From Glycomyces harbinensis (GTDB taxonomy: Bacteria > Actinomycetota > Actinomycetes > Mycobacteriales > Micromonosporaceae), in assembly GCF_900101745.1 (NCBI RefSeq), contig NZ_FNAD01000022.1, positions 26,073-90,072 on the forward strand: DNA of 64,000 nt, written 5' to 3'. The notes beneath the pieces are model-generated. The model was not told the DNA's origin, searched no databases, and saw only the letters and a list, made by a program, of their open reading frames with translations. This document shows positions 7,693 to 16,465 of this stretch, one piece after another. The position numbers and the translations under genes were made by a program. Each line of letters opens with the position of its first letter. Within the stretch, counting starts at the first letter, position 1.

Positions 7693-9362
7693 TGGAGTGC
7701 CGTCTCTTCGGCGCGGTGGACCCATTGGGCGAAGGTCTCGCCTTCGGTCCTGGTGTCGAGGTAGCGGCGGGTGACGCGTTCGACGTAGTCGCCGAGGTCG
7801 GCGGAGGCGACCTTGAGGCCGCGGGACTTGCGGCCCAGGCTCGCGGCGGAGGCGTGGCCGCCGCCGAGGTGGACCTGGAAGCCCTCGACCTGCTGGCCGT
7901 CGACGGTGACGAGCTGGCCCTTGAGGCCGATGTCCGCGGTCTGGGTGCGGGCGCAGGCGTTGGGGCAGCCGTTGACGTGGATCGAGATGGGCGTGTCGAG
8001 TTCGGGGACGCGCTTCTCGAGTTCGGCGACGAGGTCGCGGGCGCGGTCCTTGGTGTCGACGATGGCGAGCTTGCAGAACTGAATGCCGGTGCAGGCCATG
8101 GTGGATCGGCGCCAGGGGGACGGGTTGGCCTCCAGGCCGATGGCGCGCAGGTCCTCGACGGCCTCGTCGACGCGGTCTTCGGGGATGTCCAGGAGCAGGA
8201 GCTTCTGGAGCGGGGTGGCGCGGATGCGGTCGGAGCCGTACTTCTCGGCGATGTCGGCGAGCTGGTCGAGGATCGTGCCCGAGACGCGGCCGGCGACGGG
8301 GGCGACGCCGATGAAGTAGTTGCCGTCGTTCTGCTTGTGGACGCCGATGTGGTCGAGGAGCTTCTCGGGGACCGGGGGCTGCTCGAGGTCGGGGAGCTTC
8401 CGGCCGAGGTAGGCCTCGGATTCGAGGACCTCGCGGAACTTCTCGGCGCCCCAGTCCTTGACGAGGAACTTCAGGCGGGCGCGGGTGCGCAGGCGCCGGT
8501 AGCCCCAGTCGCGGAAGATGCGCACGACGTTGACCCAGACCTCGACGATGTCGTCCTGGGAGACCCACACGCCCAGGCGCGGGGCGAACATCGGGTTGGT
8601 GGAGAGGCCGCCGCCGACGTAGAGGTCGAAGCCGGGTCCGAGTTCGGGGTGGTGGGCGCCGATGAGGGAGATGTCGTTGATCTCCCAGGGGCTGTCGGGC
8701 AGCCAGCCGATGGTCGACTTGAACTTGCGCGGCAGGTTGGAGAGGGTGCGGTCGCCGATGAAGCGGTCGTAGATCTCCTGGATCTGCGGGGTGGCGTCGA
8801 TGACCTCGTCGGTGCTGACGCCGGCGACGGGGGAGCCGAGGATGACGCGCGGGCAGTCGCCGCAGGCCTCCTGGGTGTCGAGGCCGACGGCTTCGAGGCG
8901 GCGCCAGATCTCGGGGACGTCCTCGACGCGGATCCAGTGGTACTGGACGTTCTCGCGGTCGGTGACGTCGGCGGTGTCGCGGCCGAACTCCTTGGAGATG
9001 CCGGCGACGGTGCGCAGCTGTGCGAGGCTGAGCTGGCCGCCGTCCATGCGCACGCGCATCATGAAGAACTTGTCGTCGAGCTCTTCCTCTTCGAGGATGC
9101 CGGTCTTGCCGCCGGCGATGCCGGGCTTGCGCTGGGTGTACAGGCCCCACCAGCGGAAGCGTCCGCGCAGGTCGGCGGGGTCGATGGAGTCGAATCCCCC
9201 GTGGGCGTAGATGCCCTCGATGCGCTGCCGAACGTTGAGCGGGTTGTCGTCCTTCTTGGACTGCTCGTTCTTGTTGAGCGGCTCCCGGTGACCCATCGCC
9301 CATTGGCCTTGGCCTTTGGGGCGGGACGGTTTGCGCGTTGGCGTTGGCACGGTACTCCTCAT
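7689..9362 (-). CDS. sir: Ferredoxin-dependent sulfite reductase
   Basis: About 557 residues; reduces sulfite to sulfide with six electrons from ferredoxin, using siroheme coupled to a [4Fe-4S] cluster. The RWWGLYTQRKPG and ITDRENVQYHWIR segments bind siroheme. EACGDCPRVILGSP and NGCPNACARTQTADIG carry the cluster cysteines, and the neighbouring Tyr and Cys match those crosslinked in mycobacterial SirA/NirA. I chose the ATG at 9362. A GTG four codons later has AGGAG before it and is a good alternative. It is the first enzyme of the operon, behind a cysteine-rich leader peptide. Confidence 0.95.
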   Translation of the reverse strand: MRSTVPTPTRKPSRPKGQGQWAMGHREPLNKNEQSKKDDNPLNVRQRIEGIYAHGGFDSIDPADLRGRFRWWGLYTQRKPGIAGGKTGILEEEELDDKFFMMRVRMDGGQLSLAQLRTVAGISKEFGRDTADVTDRENVQYHWIRVEDVPEIWRRLEAVGLDTQEACGDCPRVILGSPVAGVSTDEVIDATPQIQEIYDRFIGDRTLSNLPRKFKSTIGWLPDSPWEINDISLIGAHHPELGPGFDLYVGGGLSTNPMFAPRLGVWVSQDDIVEVWVNVVRIFRDWGYRRLRTRARLKFLVKDWGAEKFREVLESEAYLGRKLPDLEQPPVPEKLLDHIGVHKQNDGNYFIGVAPVAGRVSGTILDQLADIAEKYGSDRIRATPLQKLLLLDIPEDRVDEAVEDLRAIGLEANPSPWRRSTMACTGIQFCKLAIVDTKDRARDLVAELEKRVPELDTPISIHVNGCPNACARTQTADIGLKGQLVTVDGQQVEGFQVHLGGGHASAASLGRKSRGLKVASADLGDYVERVTRRYLDTRTEGETFAQWVHRAEETALQ

Positions 9363-9409
9363 CGCGGACACGGGTGTGGCATGGTTCGACGGCAGACAGC
9401 CGGAAGGAA

Positions 9410-9499
9410 TTAAGCGCACATGCGACAGGCGGCGCTGAACACACGGCAGAAGTCGACGTGGCGGCGTGCCACCAGTCGGAGCCCGTGTGTGCGAGACAT
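9410..9499 (-). CDS. Cysteine-rich leader peptide, attenuation sensor
   Basis: A 29-residue frame, MSRTHGLRLV followed by ARRHVDFCRV and FSAACRMCA. It carries the RRHVDxCRVxSAxCR signature of actinobacterial putative leader peptides found before sulfur and cysteine genes, and has three cysteine codons near its end. It ends 47 bases before the sulfite reductase start. In mycobacteria such peptides control sulfur genes by cysteine-responsive attenuation: ribosome stalling at Cys codons under shortage frees the downstream gene. An ATG four codons upstream (9511) is in frame. Neither start has a strong ribosome site. Confidence 0.85.
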   Translation of the reverse strand: MSRTHGLRLVARRHVDFCRVFSAACRMCA

Positions 9500-9581
9500 G
9501 CCTAGAAGCATGACACAGGTTCAGGCCCGCTGCGGGTGACGTCCCGCTCCATGGACATCAGGTCACATGAGGGTTACACGC

Positions 9582-9617
9582 GACCGGCCGGGTTCCACGG
9601 GGGAAGTCCGGCCGGTC
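9582..9617 (-). terminator. Terminator of pdtaS
   Basis: Perfect 10-base arms (GACCGGCCGG and its complement) around a 16-base loop, 21 bases past the pdtaS stop and upstream of the sulfur operon leader. Confidence 0.7.
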
Positions 9618-9637
9618 GTCAGCTGGTGCTACGGCTC

Positions 9638-11116
9638 CTACTGGAGGCCGAAGTCGACGACGGCCTCGGTGCCGCCTTCGGCGCGGGGGCGCATGTCGAT
9701 GGTGCCGCGCAGCTCCCCGGTGACGAGGGTGTGGACGATCTGGAGGCCCAGGCGCGTGGAGTCGGCGATGCGGAAGCCCTCGGGCAGGCCCTTGCCCTGG
9801 TCGGAGACGGTGACGCGGAAGCGGTCGCCGTCGCGCTCGACGCCGATGACGACCTCGCCGTCCTGCCCGGGCGGGTAGGCGTGCTCGACGGCGTTCTGGA
9901 TGAGCTCGTTGACGACCATGACCAGCGGCGTCGCGTACTCGCTGGGCAGGACCCCGAAGGTGCCCTCGCGGCGCAGCGTCACCTTGGACTCGGCGACGGA
10001 GACCTCGACGGCCATGGAGGCGACGCGGTCGACGATCTGGTCGAAGCCGACCGACTCGTCCGAGGACTGCGAGAGCGTCTCGTGGACGAGCGCGATCGAG
10101 GCGACGCGGCGCACGGACTCCTCCAGTGCGAGCCGGGCCTGCGGGGACCCGACGCGGCGGGCCTGGAGGCGCAGGAGCGCGGCGACGGTCTGGAGGTTGT
10201 TCTTGACGCGGTGGTGGATCTCGCGGATGGTCGCGTCCTTGGTGACCAGTTCGCGGTCGAGGCGCCGGACCTCGGTGATGTCGCGGACGAGCACGAGGGC
10301 GCCGGCGGCCTTGCCGCCCGGGCGCAGCGGCAGGGCCCGCATGAGGACCGTGGCGCCCTTGGCCTCGATCTCCTTGCGGCGCGGGGTGCCGCCGGCGAGC
10401 GCGTCGGCGATGCGGCGGGCAGCGTCGGCGCCGACGTCGGCGCTGGAGGGGAGGCTGCGGGTGAGTTCGGCGAGGTCGCGGTCCCGCAGGTGCCCGGTGA
10501 CGCCCATGCGCCGGTAGGCGGAGAGCGCGTTCGGCGAGGCGTAGCGGACGAGGCCGTCGGAGCCGATGCGCACGAGGCCGTCGCCGATGCGCGGCGCCGT
10601 CGTGGGCTCGCCGGGCAGCAGCGGGGGCGGGAAGCCGCCGTCGGAGAGCATCTGGACGAGGTAGTCGGCGGTCTTGAGGTAGTTGAGTTCGAGGTGGGAG
10701 GGGCTGCGCGTGTCCGAGAGGTTGGTGTCGCGGGCGGCGACGGCGATGATCTGGCTGCGGTCGCGGCGGCGCACGGGGATGGCCTCGTGGCGGGCGGCGA
10801 CGTCGCCGCGCCAGACCGGGTCGCCCTCGCGGAAGATGCGGCCCTCGGTGAAGGCGACGTGCAGGTGCTTGGCGTCCTCCCCTTCGAGGAGGCGCCCGAC
10901 CTGGTCCTCCTCGTAGGCGGTCGGGCCGGTGGTGGGCCGGACCTGGGCCAGGCAGACGTAGCTGCCGGGGTGGTCCTTGACCGCGCCCCACAGCAGGAAG
11001 TCGGCGAAGGAGAGGTCGGCGAGGAGCTGCCATTCGGCGACGAGCCGCTGGAGGTGGGCCGCGGAGTTCGACGTCAGGTCGGTGTGCGCGCTGATTACGT
11101 CACGGAGTGTGGACAC
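9638..11116 (-). CDS. pdtaS: PdtaS-type sensor histidine kinase
   Basis: A 492-residue cytosolic kinase with no membrane segment. Residues 1-150 form the GAF-like histidine-kinase N-domain and about 180-285 a PAS domain. A HisKA_2 dimerisation domain follows with EIHHRVKNNLQT near residue 302, and then a HATPase domain (VNELIQNAVEHA N-box, DQGKGL and LGLQIV). This order is that of mycobacterial PdtaS, which phosphorylates the RNA-binding antiterminator PdtaR and responds to metals, nitric oxide or c-di-GMP depending on the report. whiB1 and pdtaS are also neighbours in Mycobacterium. No PdtaR gene is in the window. Confidence 0.92.
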   Translation of the reverse strand: MSTLRDVISAHTDLTSNSAAHLQRLVAEWQLLADLSFADFLLWGAVKDHPGSYVCLAQVRPTTGPTAYEEDQVGRLLEGEDAKHLHVAFTEGRIFREGDPVWRGDVAARHEAIPVRRRDRSQIIAVAARDTNLSDTRSPSHLELNYLKTADYLVQMLSDGGFPPPLLPGEPTTAPRIGDGLVRIGSDGLVRYASPNALSAYRRMGVTGHLRDRDLAELTRSLPSSADVGADAARRIADALAGGTPRRKEIEAKGATVLMRALPLRPGGKAAGALVLVRDITEVRRLDRELVTKDATIREIHHRVKNNLQTVAALLRLQARRVGSPQARLALEESVRRVASIALVHETLSQSSDESVGFDQIVDRVASMAVEVSVAESKVTLRREGTFGVLPSEYATPLVMVVNELIQNAVEHAYPPGQDGEVVIGVERDGDRFRVTVSDQGKGLPEGFRIADSTRLGLQIVHTLVTGELRGTIDMRPRAEGGTEAVVDFGLQ

Positions 11117-11191
11117 CCGATCAATGGTAGCGGCGCCCTGGAGCCGGGGCCCCTTTCCGATCGCGGAACGGGCCAGGTCACGGGCGGCGAA

Positions 11192-11219
11192 AACGCCCCG
11201 TCGCAGTCGGCGGGGCGTT
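11192..11219 (-). terminator. Intrinsic terminator of the DUF2469 gene
   Basis: Arms AACGCCCCG/CGGGGCGTT around a 10-base loop. On the minus strand the stem runs straight into TTTT, so it is a proper intrinsic terminator. Confidence 0.85.
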
Positions 11220-11231
11220 CGGTACAGGCGG

Positions 11232-11534
11232 TTACGGCAGTGTCATGTCCGGCTTATCGAGCTCTTCGACGTTCACGTCCTTGAAGGTCAGGACCCGGAC
11301 GTGCTTGACGAAGCGGGCGGGGCGGTACATGTCCCAGACCCACGCGTCGCTCATCTCGACCTCGAAGTAGGTCTCCGCGTCGGCGCCACGGACGTGGACC
11401 TCGACCGCGTTGGCCAGGTAGAACCGCCGTTCGGTCTCGACGACGTAGGTGAACTGCCGCACGATGTCCCGGTACTCCCGGTACAGCTGCAGCTCCATGT
11501 CGGTCTCGTACTTCTCGAGGTCCTCGGCGCTCAA
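11232..11534 (-). CDS. DUF2469 family protein
   Basis: A 100-residue acidic protein of the actinobacterial DUF2469 family, constantly found just downstream of rnhB; no function is established. It begins MSAEDLEKYETDMELQLYRE and ends with the KDVNVEELDKPDM stretch typical of the family. The start is a TTG at 11534 with AAGGAGG 4 bases before it. It is the last gene of the lepB-rnhB run, followed by an intrinsic terminator. Confidence 0.88.
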   Translation of the reverse strand: MSAEDLEKYETDMELQLYREYRDIVRQFTYVVETERRFYLANAVEVHVRGADAETYFEVEMSDAWVWDMYRPARFVKHVRVLTFKDVNVEELDKPDMTLP

Positions 11535-11646
11535 CGCTCCTCCTTCTCAACGACGGTTCCCACGATAGTGCGCGAGTGCCCCGCCCCGCGCAGGGCTGGC
11601 CTTCGCGGGTCCGGGATTCACCCTGCGAGGCCCCGGCAAACCCGTA

Positions 11647-12297
11647 TCAGGTCGGGGCGGGTACGGCGTGCACGGCGACATTGGCGTACGAGAGGCGGTG
11701 CTGCTCGCACGGTCCCCTCGCGCGCAGGGCCGCGTCGTGGGCCGCGGTGCCGTATCCCTTGTGGACGGCGAATCCGTATCCGGGGTGGTCCAGGTCGAGC
11801 TCGGCCATGAGGCGGTCGCGGGTCACCTTGGCGACCACGCCCGCCGCCGCCACGCAGGCCGCGGTCCGGTCGCCCTTGACGACGCCGAGGCTGCCGGGCA
11901 GGCCGGGGACGGGGAACCCGTCGGTGAGCACGAACCCCGGGCGCACGGGCAGCCGCGCCACGGCGACCCGCATGCCCTCCAGGTTGCACACGCCGATGCC
12001 GCGCCGGTCGATCTCCCGCGGACCGTAGAGGACGACGCTCATCGCGGCCTTCGCCCGCCGCAGCCGCTCGAAGACGCGCTCGCGCGCGGCCTCGGTGAGG
12101 AGCTTGGAGTCGTTGAGCTCGTCCAGCCGCGCGTTCGGCGGCAGGCATACGGCCGCCACGGCCAGCGGCCCGGCGCACGCGCCGCGCCCGGCCTCGTCGG
12201 TGCCCGCCACGGGGCCGAGGCCTCGCCGCGACAGCGCGGCCTCGAGCGCGTAGAGGTCGCCGTCGCGGCGCATCCGGGAAGGGGCGGGCCGCAGCAT
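11647..12297 (-). CDS. rnhB: Ribonuclease HII
   Basis: A 216-residue enzyme that nicks RNA in RNA-DNA hybrids and at single misincorporated ribonucleotides. It contains the type 2 signature GTDEAGRGACAGP (first Asp and Glu of the active site), NDSKLL and VLTDGFPV (further acidic residue). KVTRDRLMAELDLDHPGYGFAVHKGYGT is the conserved late region with the last Asp. The ATG at 12297 lies 2 bases after the lepB stop; an internal ATG at 12272 is possible. It belongs to the rplS-lepB-rnhB-DUF2469 neighbourhood found across actinobacteria. Confidence 0.95.
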   Translation of the reverse strand: MLRPAPSRMRRDGDLYALEAALSRRGLGPVAGTDEAGRGACAGPLAVAAVCLPPNARLDELNDSKLLTEAARERVFERLRRAKAAMSVVLYGPREIDRRGIGVCNLEGMRVAVARLPVRPGFVLTDGFPVPGLPGSLGVVKGDRTAACVAAAGVVAKVTRDRLMAELDLDHPGYGFAVHKGYGTAAHDAALRARGPCEQHRLSYANVAVHAVPAPT

Positions 12298-12299
12298 GG

Positions 12300-12995
12300 T
12301 CAGGACGGTTCGGGGACGTCGTCGAAGGTCGAGGGGACCGAGAACCAGTTGAAGTCGTTGAAGGGCCAGAACAGCACGAAGGCCTTCCCGATGACCGCGT
12401 CGACCGGGATCGTCGAGGACTCCACGTCGCCGCCGGTGCGGATGAAGCGCTCGCGCGAGTCGCCCGAGGCCGAGCGGTGGTCGCCCATGACCCACAGGCG
12501 CCCCTCGGGGACGACCACGTCGAACGGGTCCTGCGAGGGCACGTCCTGCTCGCCGGTCAGCGGGTTCGTGTACAGGTAGGACTCCTCTTCGAGGGGTTCC
12601 CCGTTGACCGAGATGTTGCCTTCCTCGTCGGCCACCACGTGATCGCCGCCGATCGCGATTACCCGCTTGATGAACTCGTCCTCCTCCATGACCGAGCGCC
12701 ACGACTCGGGTGCGGTGAAGACGATGATCTCGCCGCGCTCGGGTTCGGAGAAGTCGTACACGAGCTTGTTGACGAGCACTCGGTCGTTGATCTGGAGGGT
12801 GTTCTCCATCGAGCCCGAGGGGATGTAATAGGTCTGGACGACCCAGGTCCGCACGACGATCGCCACCAGGATGGCGACGCCCAGGAGGATGGGCAGTTCT
12901 TTCCAGAACGATCCCTTCTTCTTGGGCTGCTGCTTTTCGGAGGATTCCTCGGCGCGCTCGCCGTCGGCGCCGGGCGCTTGCCCTTCTTCGATCAC
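12300..12995 (-). CDS. lepB: Signal peptidase I (first copy)
   Basis: A 231-residue type I signal peptidase, which removes signal peptides of exported proteins outside the membrane. A charged cytoplasmic N-terminus is followed by one membrane helix (residues 34-53). The catalytic serine is Ser62 in YIPSGSMENTL and the general base Lys110 in FIKRVIAIGGD, with the closing GDHRSASGDSR box. Its ATG overlaps the stop of the second signal peptidase gene by 4 bases. Divergence from that copy is high outside the boxes, suggesting separate substrate sets. Confidence 0.95.
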   Translation of the reverse strand: MIEEGQAPGADGERAEESSEKQQPKKKGSFWKELPILLGVAILVAIVVRTWVVQTYYIPSGSMENTLQINDRVLVNKLVYDFSEPERGEIIVFTAPESWRSVMEEDEFIKRVIAIGGDHVVADEEGNISVNGEPLEEESYLYTNPLTGEQDVPSQDPFDVVVPEGRLWVMGDHRSASGDSRERFIRTGGDVESSTIPVDAVIGKAFVLFWPFNDFNWFSVPSTFDDVPEPS

Positions 12996-14254
12996 GGTGC
13001 GAGTCTACGCGCTCGCGCTCCGGCCCCAGGCCCGCCCGTCCCGGTGGCGGGCAAGGCGGGCGGCGGGTTCCAGTAGGTGCCCCAGGCGGCGGGGACGCCT
13101 TCGCGCACAGCGCCGTCGGCGGCGGGTTCGCCCTCTTCGGCGGCGGTCCCGGAGGTGCCTTCGAGGACGTCGAAGGCCGCGGGGATCTCCAGTTCGGTGG
13201 CGCGGTCGGTCGGCCAGACCAGGGCGATCGCGCGGCCGATGATGTTCTCCACCGGCACCGGGCCCTGGCAGCGGGAGTCCTTGGAGTTCCCGCGGTGGTC
13301 CCCCATCACCCACACCTCGCCCTCGGGCACGGTGACCTCGTCGAACAGGCGCGAATGGCAGGTGCCGGGCGCGACGTCGAGCGGCGCGTCGTCGTAGACG
13401 TAGTCCCCCTCGTGGAGGGACACGCCGTTGACGACGACGTTGCCGTCGGCGTCGCAGCACGTGACGGTGTCGCCGCCGACGGCGATCACCCGCTTGATGA
13501 AGTCCTTCTCGTCGGGCTCGGCCAGGCCGATGAGGTCGAGGACGCCGGTGGTGAGGTCGCCGACCAGGCCGTCGTCGCCGCCGGCGGGCCGGTACTCCGG
13601 GTCCCAGCTGTCGGTCCCGCGGAAGACGACCACCTCGCCGCGCTGGGGGCTGCGCAGCGTCGTGGTGAGTTTGAGGACCAGGACCTTGTCACCCTCCTGG
13701 AGGGTCTGCTCCATCGAGCCGGAGGGGATGTAGAACGGCTGCACGGCGAAGGTCCGCAGCAGCACGGCCGCGGAGAACGCGACGACCAGCAGCAGCGGCA
13801 GTTCGATCCACAGCGACAGGTACTGGCGCTTGTGCGGCTGCGAGAGGCGGCTCTCGGACTCCTTGGCGGCCTTGTGCTCGCCGGAGTCGTCGCGCCCGGT
13901 GCCGACGTGGTCGTGGGCGGCCGACACGCGGTCGTGGGCCGCGCTGACGCGGTCGTGGGCGGCGGACACGCGCTCGCGTTCGGCCGTTACCCGGTCCACC
14001 GGGGGCGGGACGCGGTCGCGCGGGCCGGTCGGGCCCTCGGTCCTGCGGAGAGGGCGGGTCGCGTCCAGGCCGGGCACGAGCGGTCCGGTGGCCCTGGGCG
14101 CGCCCGCGACCGGGCCGCTGGGCAGCCTGCCGGGCGGCGGGCCGGAGCACCGCGGATTCGCGGGCGGCGGGGACCCGTCCCCGCCGGGACCGGGGAGTCG
14201 GCTCCAGTCGATGCGGCGGGCGCCCTTGTCCCCGCCGGGAGAACCAGGACTCAT
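12992..14254 (-). CDS. lepB: Signal peptidase I (second copy) with long disordered N-terminus
   Basis: About 420 residues, twice the usual size. Residues 1-150 are proline- and glycine-rich and contain heptad repeats of the type RVSAAHD (13900-13985). After a single membrane helix come the catalytic box YIPSGSMEQTL, FIKRVIAVGGD with the lysine base, and GDHRGNSKDSR. It also has an inserted loop, DLTTGVLDLIGLAEPDEKD, before the lysine. I chose the ATG at 14254; the upstream in-frame start at 14284 has no ribosome site and overlaps the rplS terminator side. It precedes the first lepB with ATGA overlap. Confidence 0.9.
   Translation of the reverse strand: MSPGSPGGDKGARRIDWSRLPGPGGDGSPPPANPRCSGPPPGRLPSGPVAGAPRATGPLVPGLDATRPLRRTEGPTGPRDRVPPPVDRVTAERERVSAAHDRVSAAHDRVSAAHDHVGTGRDDSGEHKAAKESESRLSQPHKRQYLSLWIELPLLLVVAFSAAVLLRTFAVQPFYIPSGSMEQTLQEGDKVLVLKLTTTLRSPQRGEVVVFRGTDSWDPEYRPAGGDDGLVGDLTTGVLDLIGLAEPDEKDFIKRVIAVGGDTVTCCDADGNVVVNGVSLHEGDYVYDDAPLDVAPGTCHSRLFDEVTVPEGEVWVMGDHRGNSKDSRCQGPVPVENIIGRAIALVWPTDRATELEIPAAFDVLEGTSGTAAEEGEPAADGAVREGVPAAWGTYWNPPPALPATGTGGPGAGARARRLAP
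13902..13985 (-). repeat. 21-base tandem repeats inside lepB
   Basis: Four near-identical 21-base units encode repeated heptads of the form ERVSAAHD / DRVSAAHD / DHVGTGRD in the cytoplasmic tail of the second signal peptidase. The number of units could vary between strains. Confidence 0.75.
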
Positions 14255-14286
14255 GTGCTGAGGGTAGCCGAATCCGGCGCGCAATG

Positions 14287-14311
14287 AAAAACCCCGGGCG
14301 AGTGCCCGGGG
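14287..14311 (-). terminator. Intrinsic terminator of rplS
   Basis: Perfect CCCCGGGC/GCCCGGGG stem with a 4-base loop. On the minus strand five T follow directly. Confidence 0.92.
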
Positions 14312-14359
14312 CTTCCAGAAGTCTTGCGGCGGGCCCGTTCAGGGCCCGCGGAGAGCGCC

Positions 14360-14707
14360 TTAGAGTTCGCGCTTCTCCTTGATCTTGGCGGCCTTGCCCT
14401 TGCGGTCGCGCAGGTAGTACAGCTTCGCGCGGCGGACCTTGCCTCGCATGGCGATCTCGATCGAGTCGACCATGGGGCCGTGGACCGGGAAGGTGCGCTC
14501 GACGCCGATGCCGTAGCTCAGCTTGCGGACCGTGAAGGTCTCGCCGATGCCCGCGCCGTGGCGGCGGATGACGACACCCTGGAAGACCTGGACACGGGAC
14601 CGGTTGCCTTCCTGGATCCGGACGTTCACCTTGACGGTGTCGCCGGGACGGAAGTCCGGCAGGTCGGCGCGCATGGAGGCGGCGTTCAGCTCATCCAGAA
14701 TGTTCAT
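14360..14707 (-). CDS. rplS: 50S ribosomal protein L19
   Basis: A 115-residue L19, located at the 30S-50S interface. It shows [21 protein letters not shown], the [13 protein letters not shown] loop and the closing [19 protein letters not shown]. The ATG at 14707 gives the standard length; a TTG three codons upstream is also open but has a poorer context. It lies downstream of trmD and upstream of the signal peptidases, as in most actinobacteria. Confidence 0.97.
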   Translation of the reverse strand: MNILDELNAASMRADLPDFRPGDTVKVNVRIQEGNRSRVQVFQGVVIRRHGAGIGETFTVRKLSYGIGVERTFPVHGPMVDSIEIAMRGKVRRAKLYYLRDRKGKAAKIKEKREL

Positions 14708-14793
14708 TGGTTGCAACCTTTGTTGATACGGAAGTTCAGAAGTCCTGCCGGGAGAGGTACCGCTTGAACGAACGGCACGTCACGGGAACTCAC

Positions 14794-15570
14794 CTACTCT
14801 GCCACACCCTGCTCGGGAAGGGCGAGCCCGGCCCCTTCGAGTAGGCGCCGGTCACGTTGATCGAGGCTACCCGGGTCCAGGCGCTCCAGCAAATCCGGAC
14901 GGGCCGCCGCGGTGCGAAGGAGGGCCTGGTCACGGCGCCAGCGGTCGACCTTGCCGTGGTCCCCCGAGAGGAGGACCGGCGGGATCGCGTGGCCGCGCCA
15001 CTCGGCGGGCTTGGCGTACGCGGGCGCCTCGAGGAGCCCGGCGTTGTGCGACTCGTCGTCCAGGGACGCGGCGTTGCCGAGGACCCCGGGCACCAGGCGC
15101 GCCACGGCCTCGACGATCGCCAGGACGGCGACCTCGCCGCCGAAGAGCACGTAGTCGCCGATGGAGACCTCGGTGACCTCCATACGATCGGCCGCGTAGT
15201 CGACCACCCGCTGGTCGATGCCCTCGTAGCGGCCGCAGGCGAACATGAGCCACGGCTCGGCCGCCAGCTCGCGGGCCATCGCCTGCGTGAAGGGCCGCCC
15301 GGCGGGGCTCGTCACGAGCAGCCGCGGGCGCGCCTCGCCGGCGTCGAACACGAGCTCGTCGAGGCACTCGCCCCACGGCTGCGGCTTCATGACCATCCCA
15401 GCCCCGCCGCCGGCGGGGGCGGCGTCGACCGAGTGGTGGACGTCGTGGGTCCAGCGGCGCAGGTCGTGGACGCCGAGGTCGATCAGGCCCTTCTCGCGGG
15501 CGCGGCCGATGAGCGAGAGGTCGAGCGGCTGCAGGTACTCGGGGAAGACGGAGACGACGTCGATTTTCAT
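14794..15570 (-). CDS. trmD: tRNA (guanine37-N1)-methyltransferase
   Basis: A 258-residue SPOUT enzyme that methylates G37 of tRNAs with SAM and prevents frameshifting. It begins [16 protein letters not shown]. The knot contains [26 protein letters not shown] and [15 protein letters not shown], the SAM pocket, and the catalytic Asp lies in the following [16 protein letters not shown] region. The C-terminus carries the tRNA-binding [18 protein letters not shown]. It is followed by rplS and preceded by rimM (16-base gap). Confidence 0.97.
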   Translation of the reverse strand: MKIDVVSVFPEYLQPLDLSLIGRAREKGLIDLGVHDLRRWTHDVHHSVDAAPAGGGAGMVMKPQPWGECLDELVFDAGEARPRLLVTSPAGRPFTQAMARELAAEPWLMFACGRYEGIDQRVVDYAADRMEVTEVSIGDYVLFGGEVAVLAIVEAVARLVPGVLGNAASLDDESHNAGLLEAPAYAKPAEWRGHAIPPVLLSGDHGKVDRWRRDQALLRTAAARPDLLERLDPGSLDQRDRRLLEGAGLALPEQGVAE

Positions 15571-15586
15571 GAGAGCTCCGAACGCA

Positions 15587-16105
15587 TCACAGCTCCAGCA
15601 GGCCCGGCGGCAGGTCGACGGTGATGATCCCGGCCTCGACGTCGACCTCGCGGATCATGTCGGCGACGAACGGGACGAGCGCCGGCGTCCGCCCCTTGCG
15701 CTTGACCACGAGCGTCTCGTAGGCCGCGCCGTGGTCGACGCGCTGCACGGTGCCGATCTCGGCGCCCTCGAGGTCGGCGACGATGAGGCCGATGAGCAGC
15801 GTGTCGTGGACCTCGTCCTCGTCGGCGACCAGCTCCTCCTCTTCGACCTCGACGCTCAGGACGACGCCGCGCAGCAGCTCGGACGCGTTGCGGTCCGAGT
15901 GGCCCTCGAAGCCGATCATCGGCCGGCCCTGGTGCCAGCGCACCGTCACGGCCGTGAGCGGGGCGCCCTTGAGCTGCCCGCCCTTGGTCCGGTATTCGAC
16001 GCCGGGCTGGAACCGGGCCTCGGGATCGTCGGTGCGGACTTCGACGACGACCTCGCCGCGCAGCCCGTGCGGGCGCACGATGCGGCCGACCACCAGCTCT
16101 GTCAT
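15587..16105 (-). CDS. rimM: Ribosome maturation factor RimM
   Basis: A 172-residue 30S-assembly factor that binds S19. The N-domain begins [19 protein letters not shown], and the C-terminal PRC-barrel has [20 protein letters not shown] and [18 protein letters not shown]. The ATG at 16105 is chosen because GGAGAGAGG lies just before it; a longer frame from 16189 crosses the hairpin at 16163-16187. It forms the rimM-trmD pair, with its stop 16 bases from trmD. Confidence 0.95.
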   Translation of the reverse strand: MTELVVGRIVRPHGLRGEVVVEVRTDDPEARFQPGVEYRTKGGQLKGAPLTAVTVRWHQGRPMIGFEGHSDRNASELLRGVVLSVEVEEEELVADEDEVHDTLLIGLIVADLEGAEIGTVQRVDHGAAYETLVVKRKGRTPALVPFVADMIREVDVEAGIITVDLPPGLLEL

Positions 16106-16162
16106 GGGAACCTCTCTCCAGTGCCGACGCGGCGCGCAGGCTTCGCGGGGGGACAGCGCAAC

Positions 16163-16187
16163 GGCCCCGAGGATGATCCTCGGGGCC
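16163..16187. terminator. Hairpin between khpA and rimM
   Basis: Perfect stem GGCCCCGAGG with its complement and a 5-base loop, without a T-run. It may partly end the rpsP-khpA transcript or protect a processed end before rimM-trmD. Confidence 0.6.
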
Positions 16188-16232
16188 ACTCACGGCGCAG
16201 CTTGCAAGCCGTGAACTTGTCTAGCGGATGAC

Positions 16233-16463
16233 TCAGTAGGAATCGACGACCTCGACACGAATGCCCTTGCCGCCGATCGAGCCGATGACCTGGCGCAGCG
16301 CGTTCACGGTGCGGCCGCCACGGCCGATCACCGTCCCGAGGTCGTCCGGGTTGACCCGGACCTCGAGCCGCTTGCCGCGGCGGGAGTCGACCAGGCGGAC
16401 ACGAACGTCGTCCGGATGGTCGACGATGCCCTTGACAAGGTGTTCAAGCGCCGGTCGCAGCAC
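16233..16463 (-). CDS. khpA: KH-domain RNA-binding protein KhpA
   Basis: A 76-residue single KH domain with the GTVIGRGGRTVNALRQVI loop (GxxG motif GRGG) that binds RNA. In firmicutes and actinobacteria KhpA pairs with KhpB/Jag as a global RNA chaperone affecting cell-wall growth. GTG start at 16463. It directly follows rpsP (2-base gap), the usual place. Confidence 0.93.
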   Translation of the reverse strand: MLRPALEHLVKGIVDHPDDVRVRLVDSRRGKRLEVRVNPDDLGTVIGRGGRTVNALRQVIGSIGGKGIRVEVVDSY

Positions 16464-16465
16464 GA

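Noticed and set aside
7716..9413. 565-residue plus-strand frame opposite sulfite reductase
   Set aside because: Low-complexity Gly/Val/Ala/Asp sequence, antisense of a conserved gene.
13902..13985. CRISPR-like repeats
   Set aside because: Short 21-base in-frame units without spacers, inside a coding gene.
12300..14254. One of the signal peptidases being SodX
   Set aside because: Both have the full LepB boxes and a membrane anchor and lie in the usual lepB position, far from sodN.
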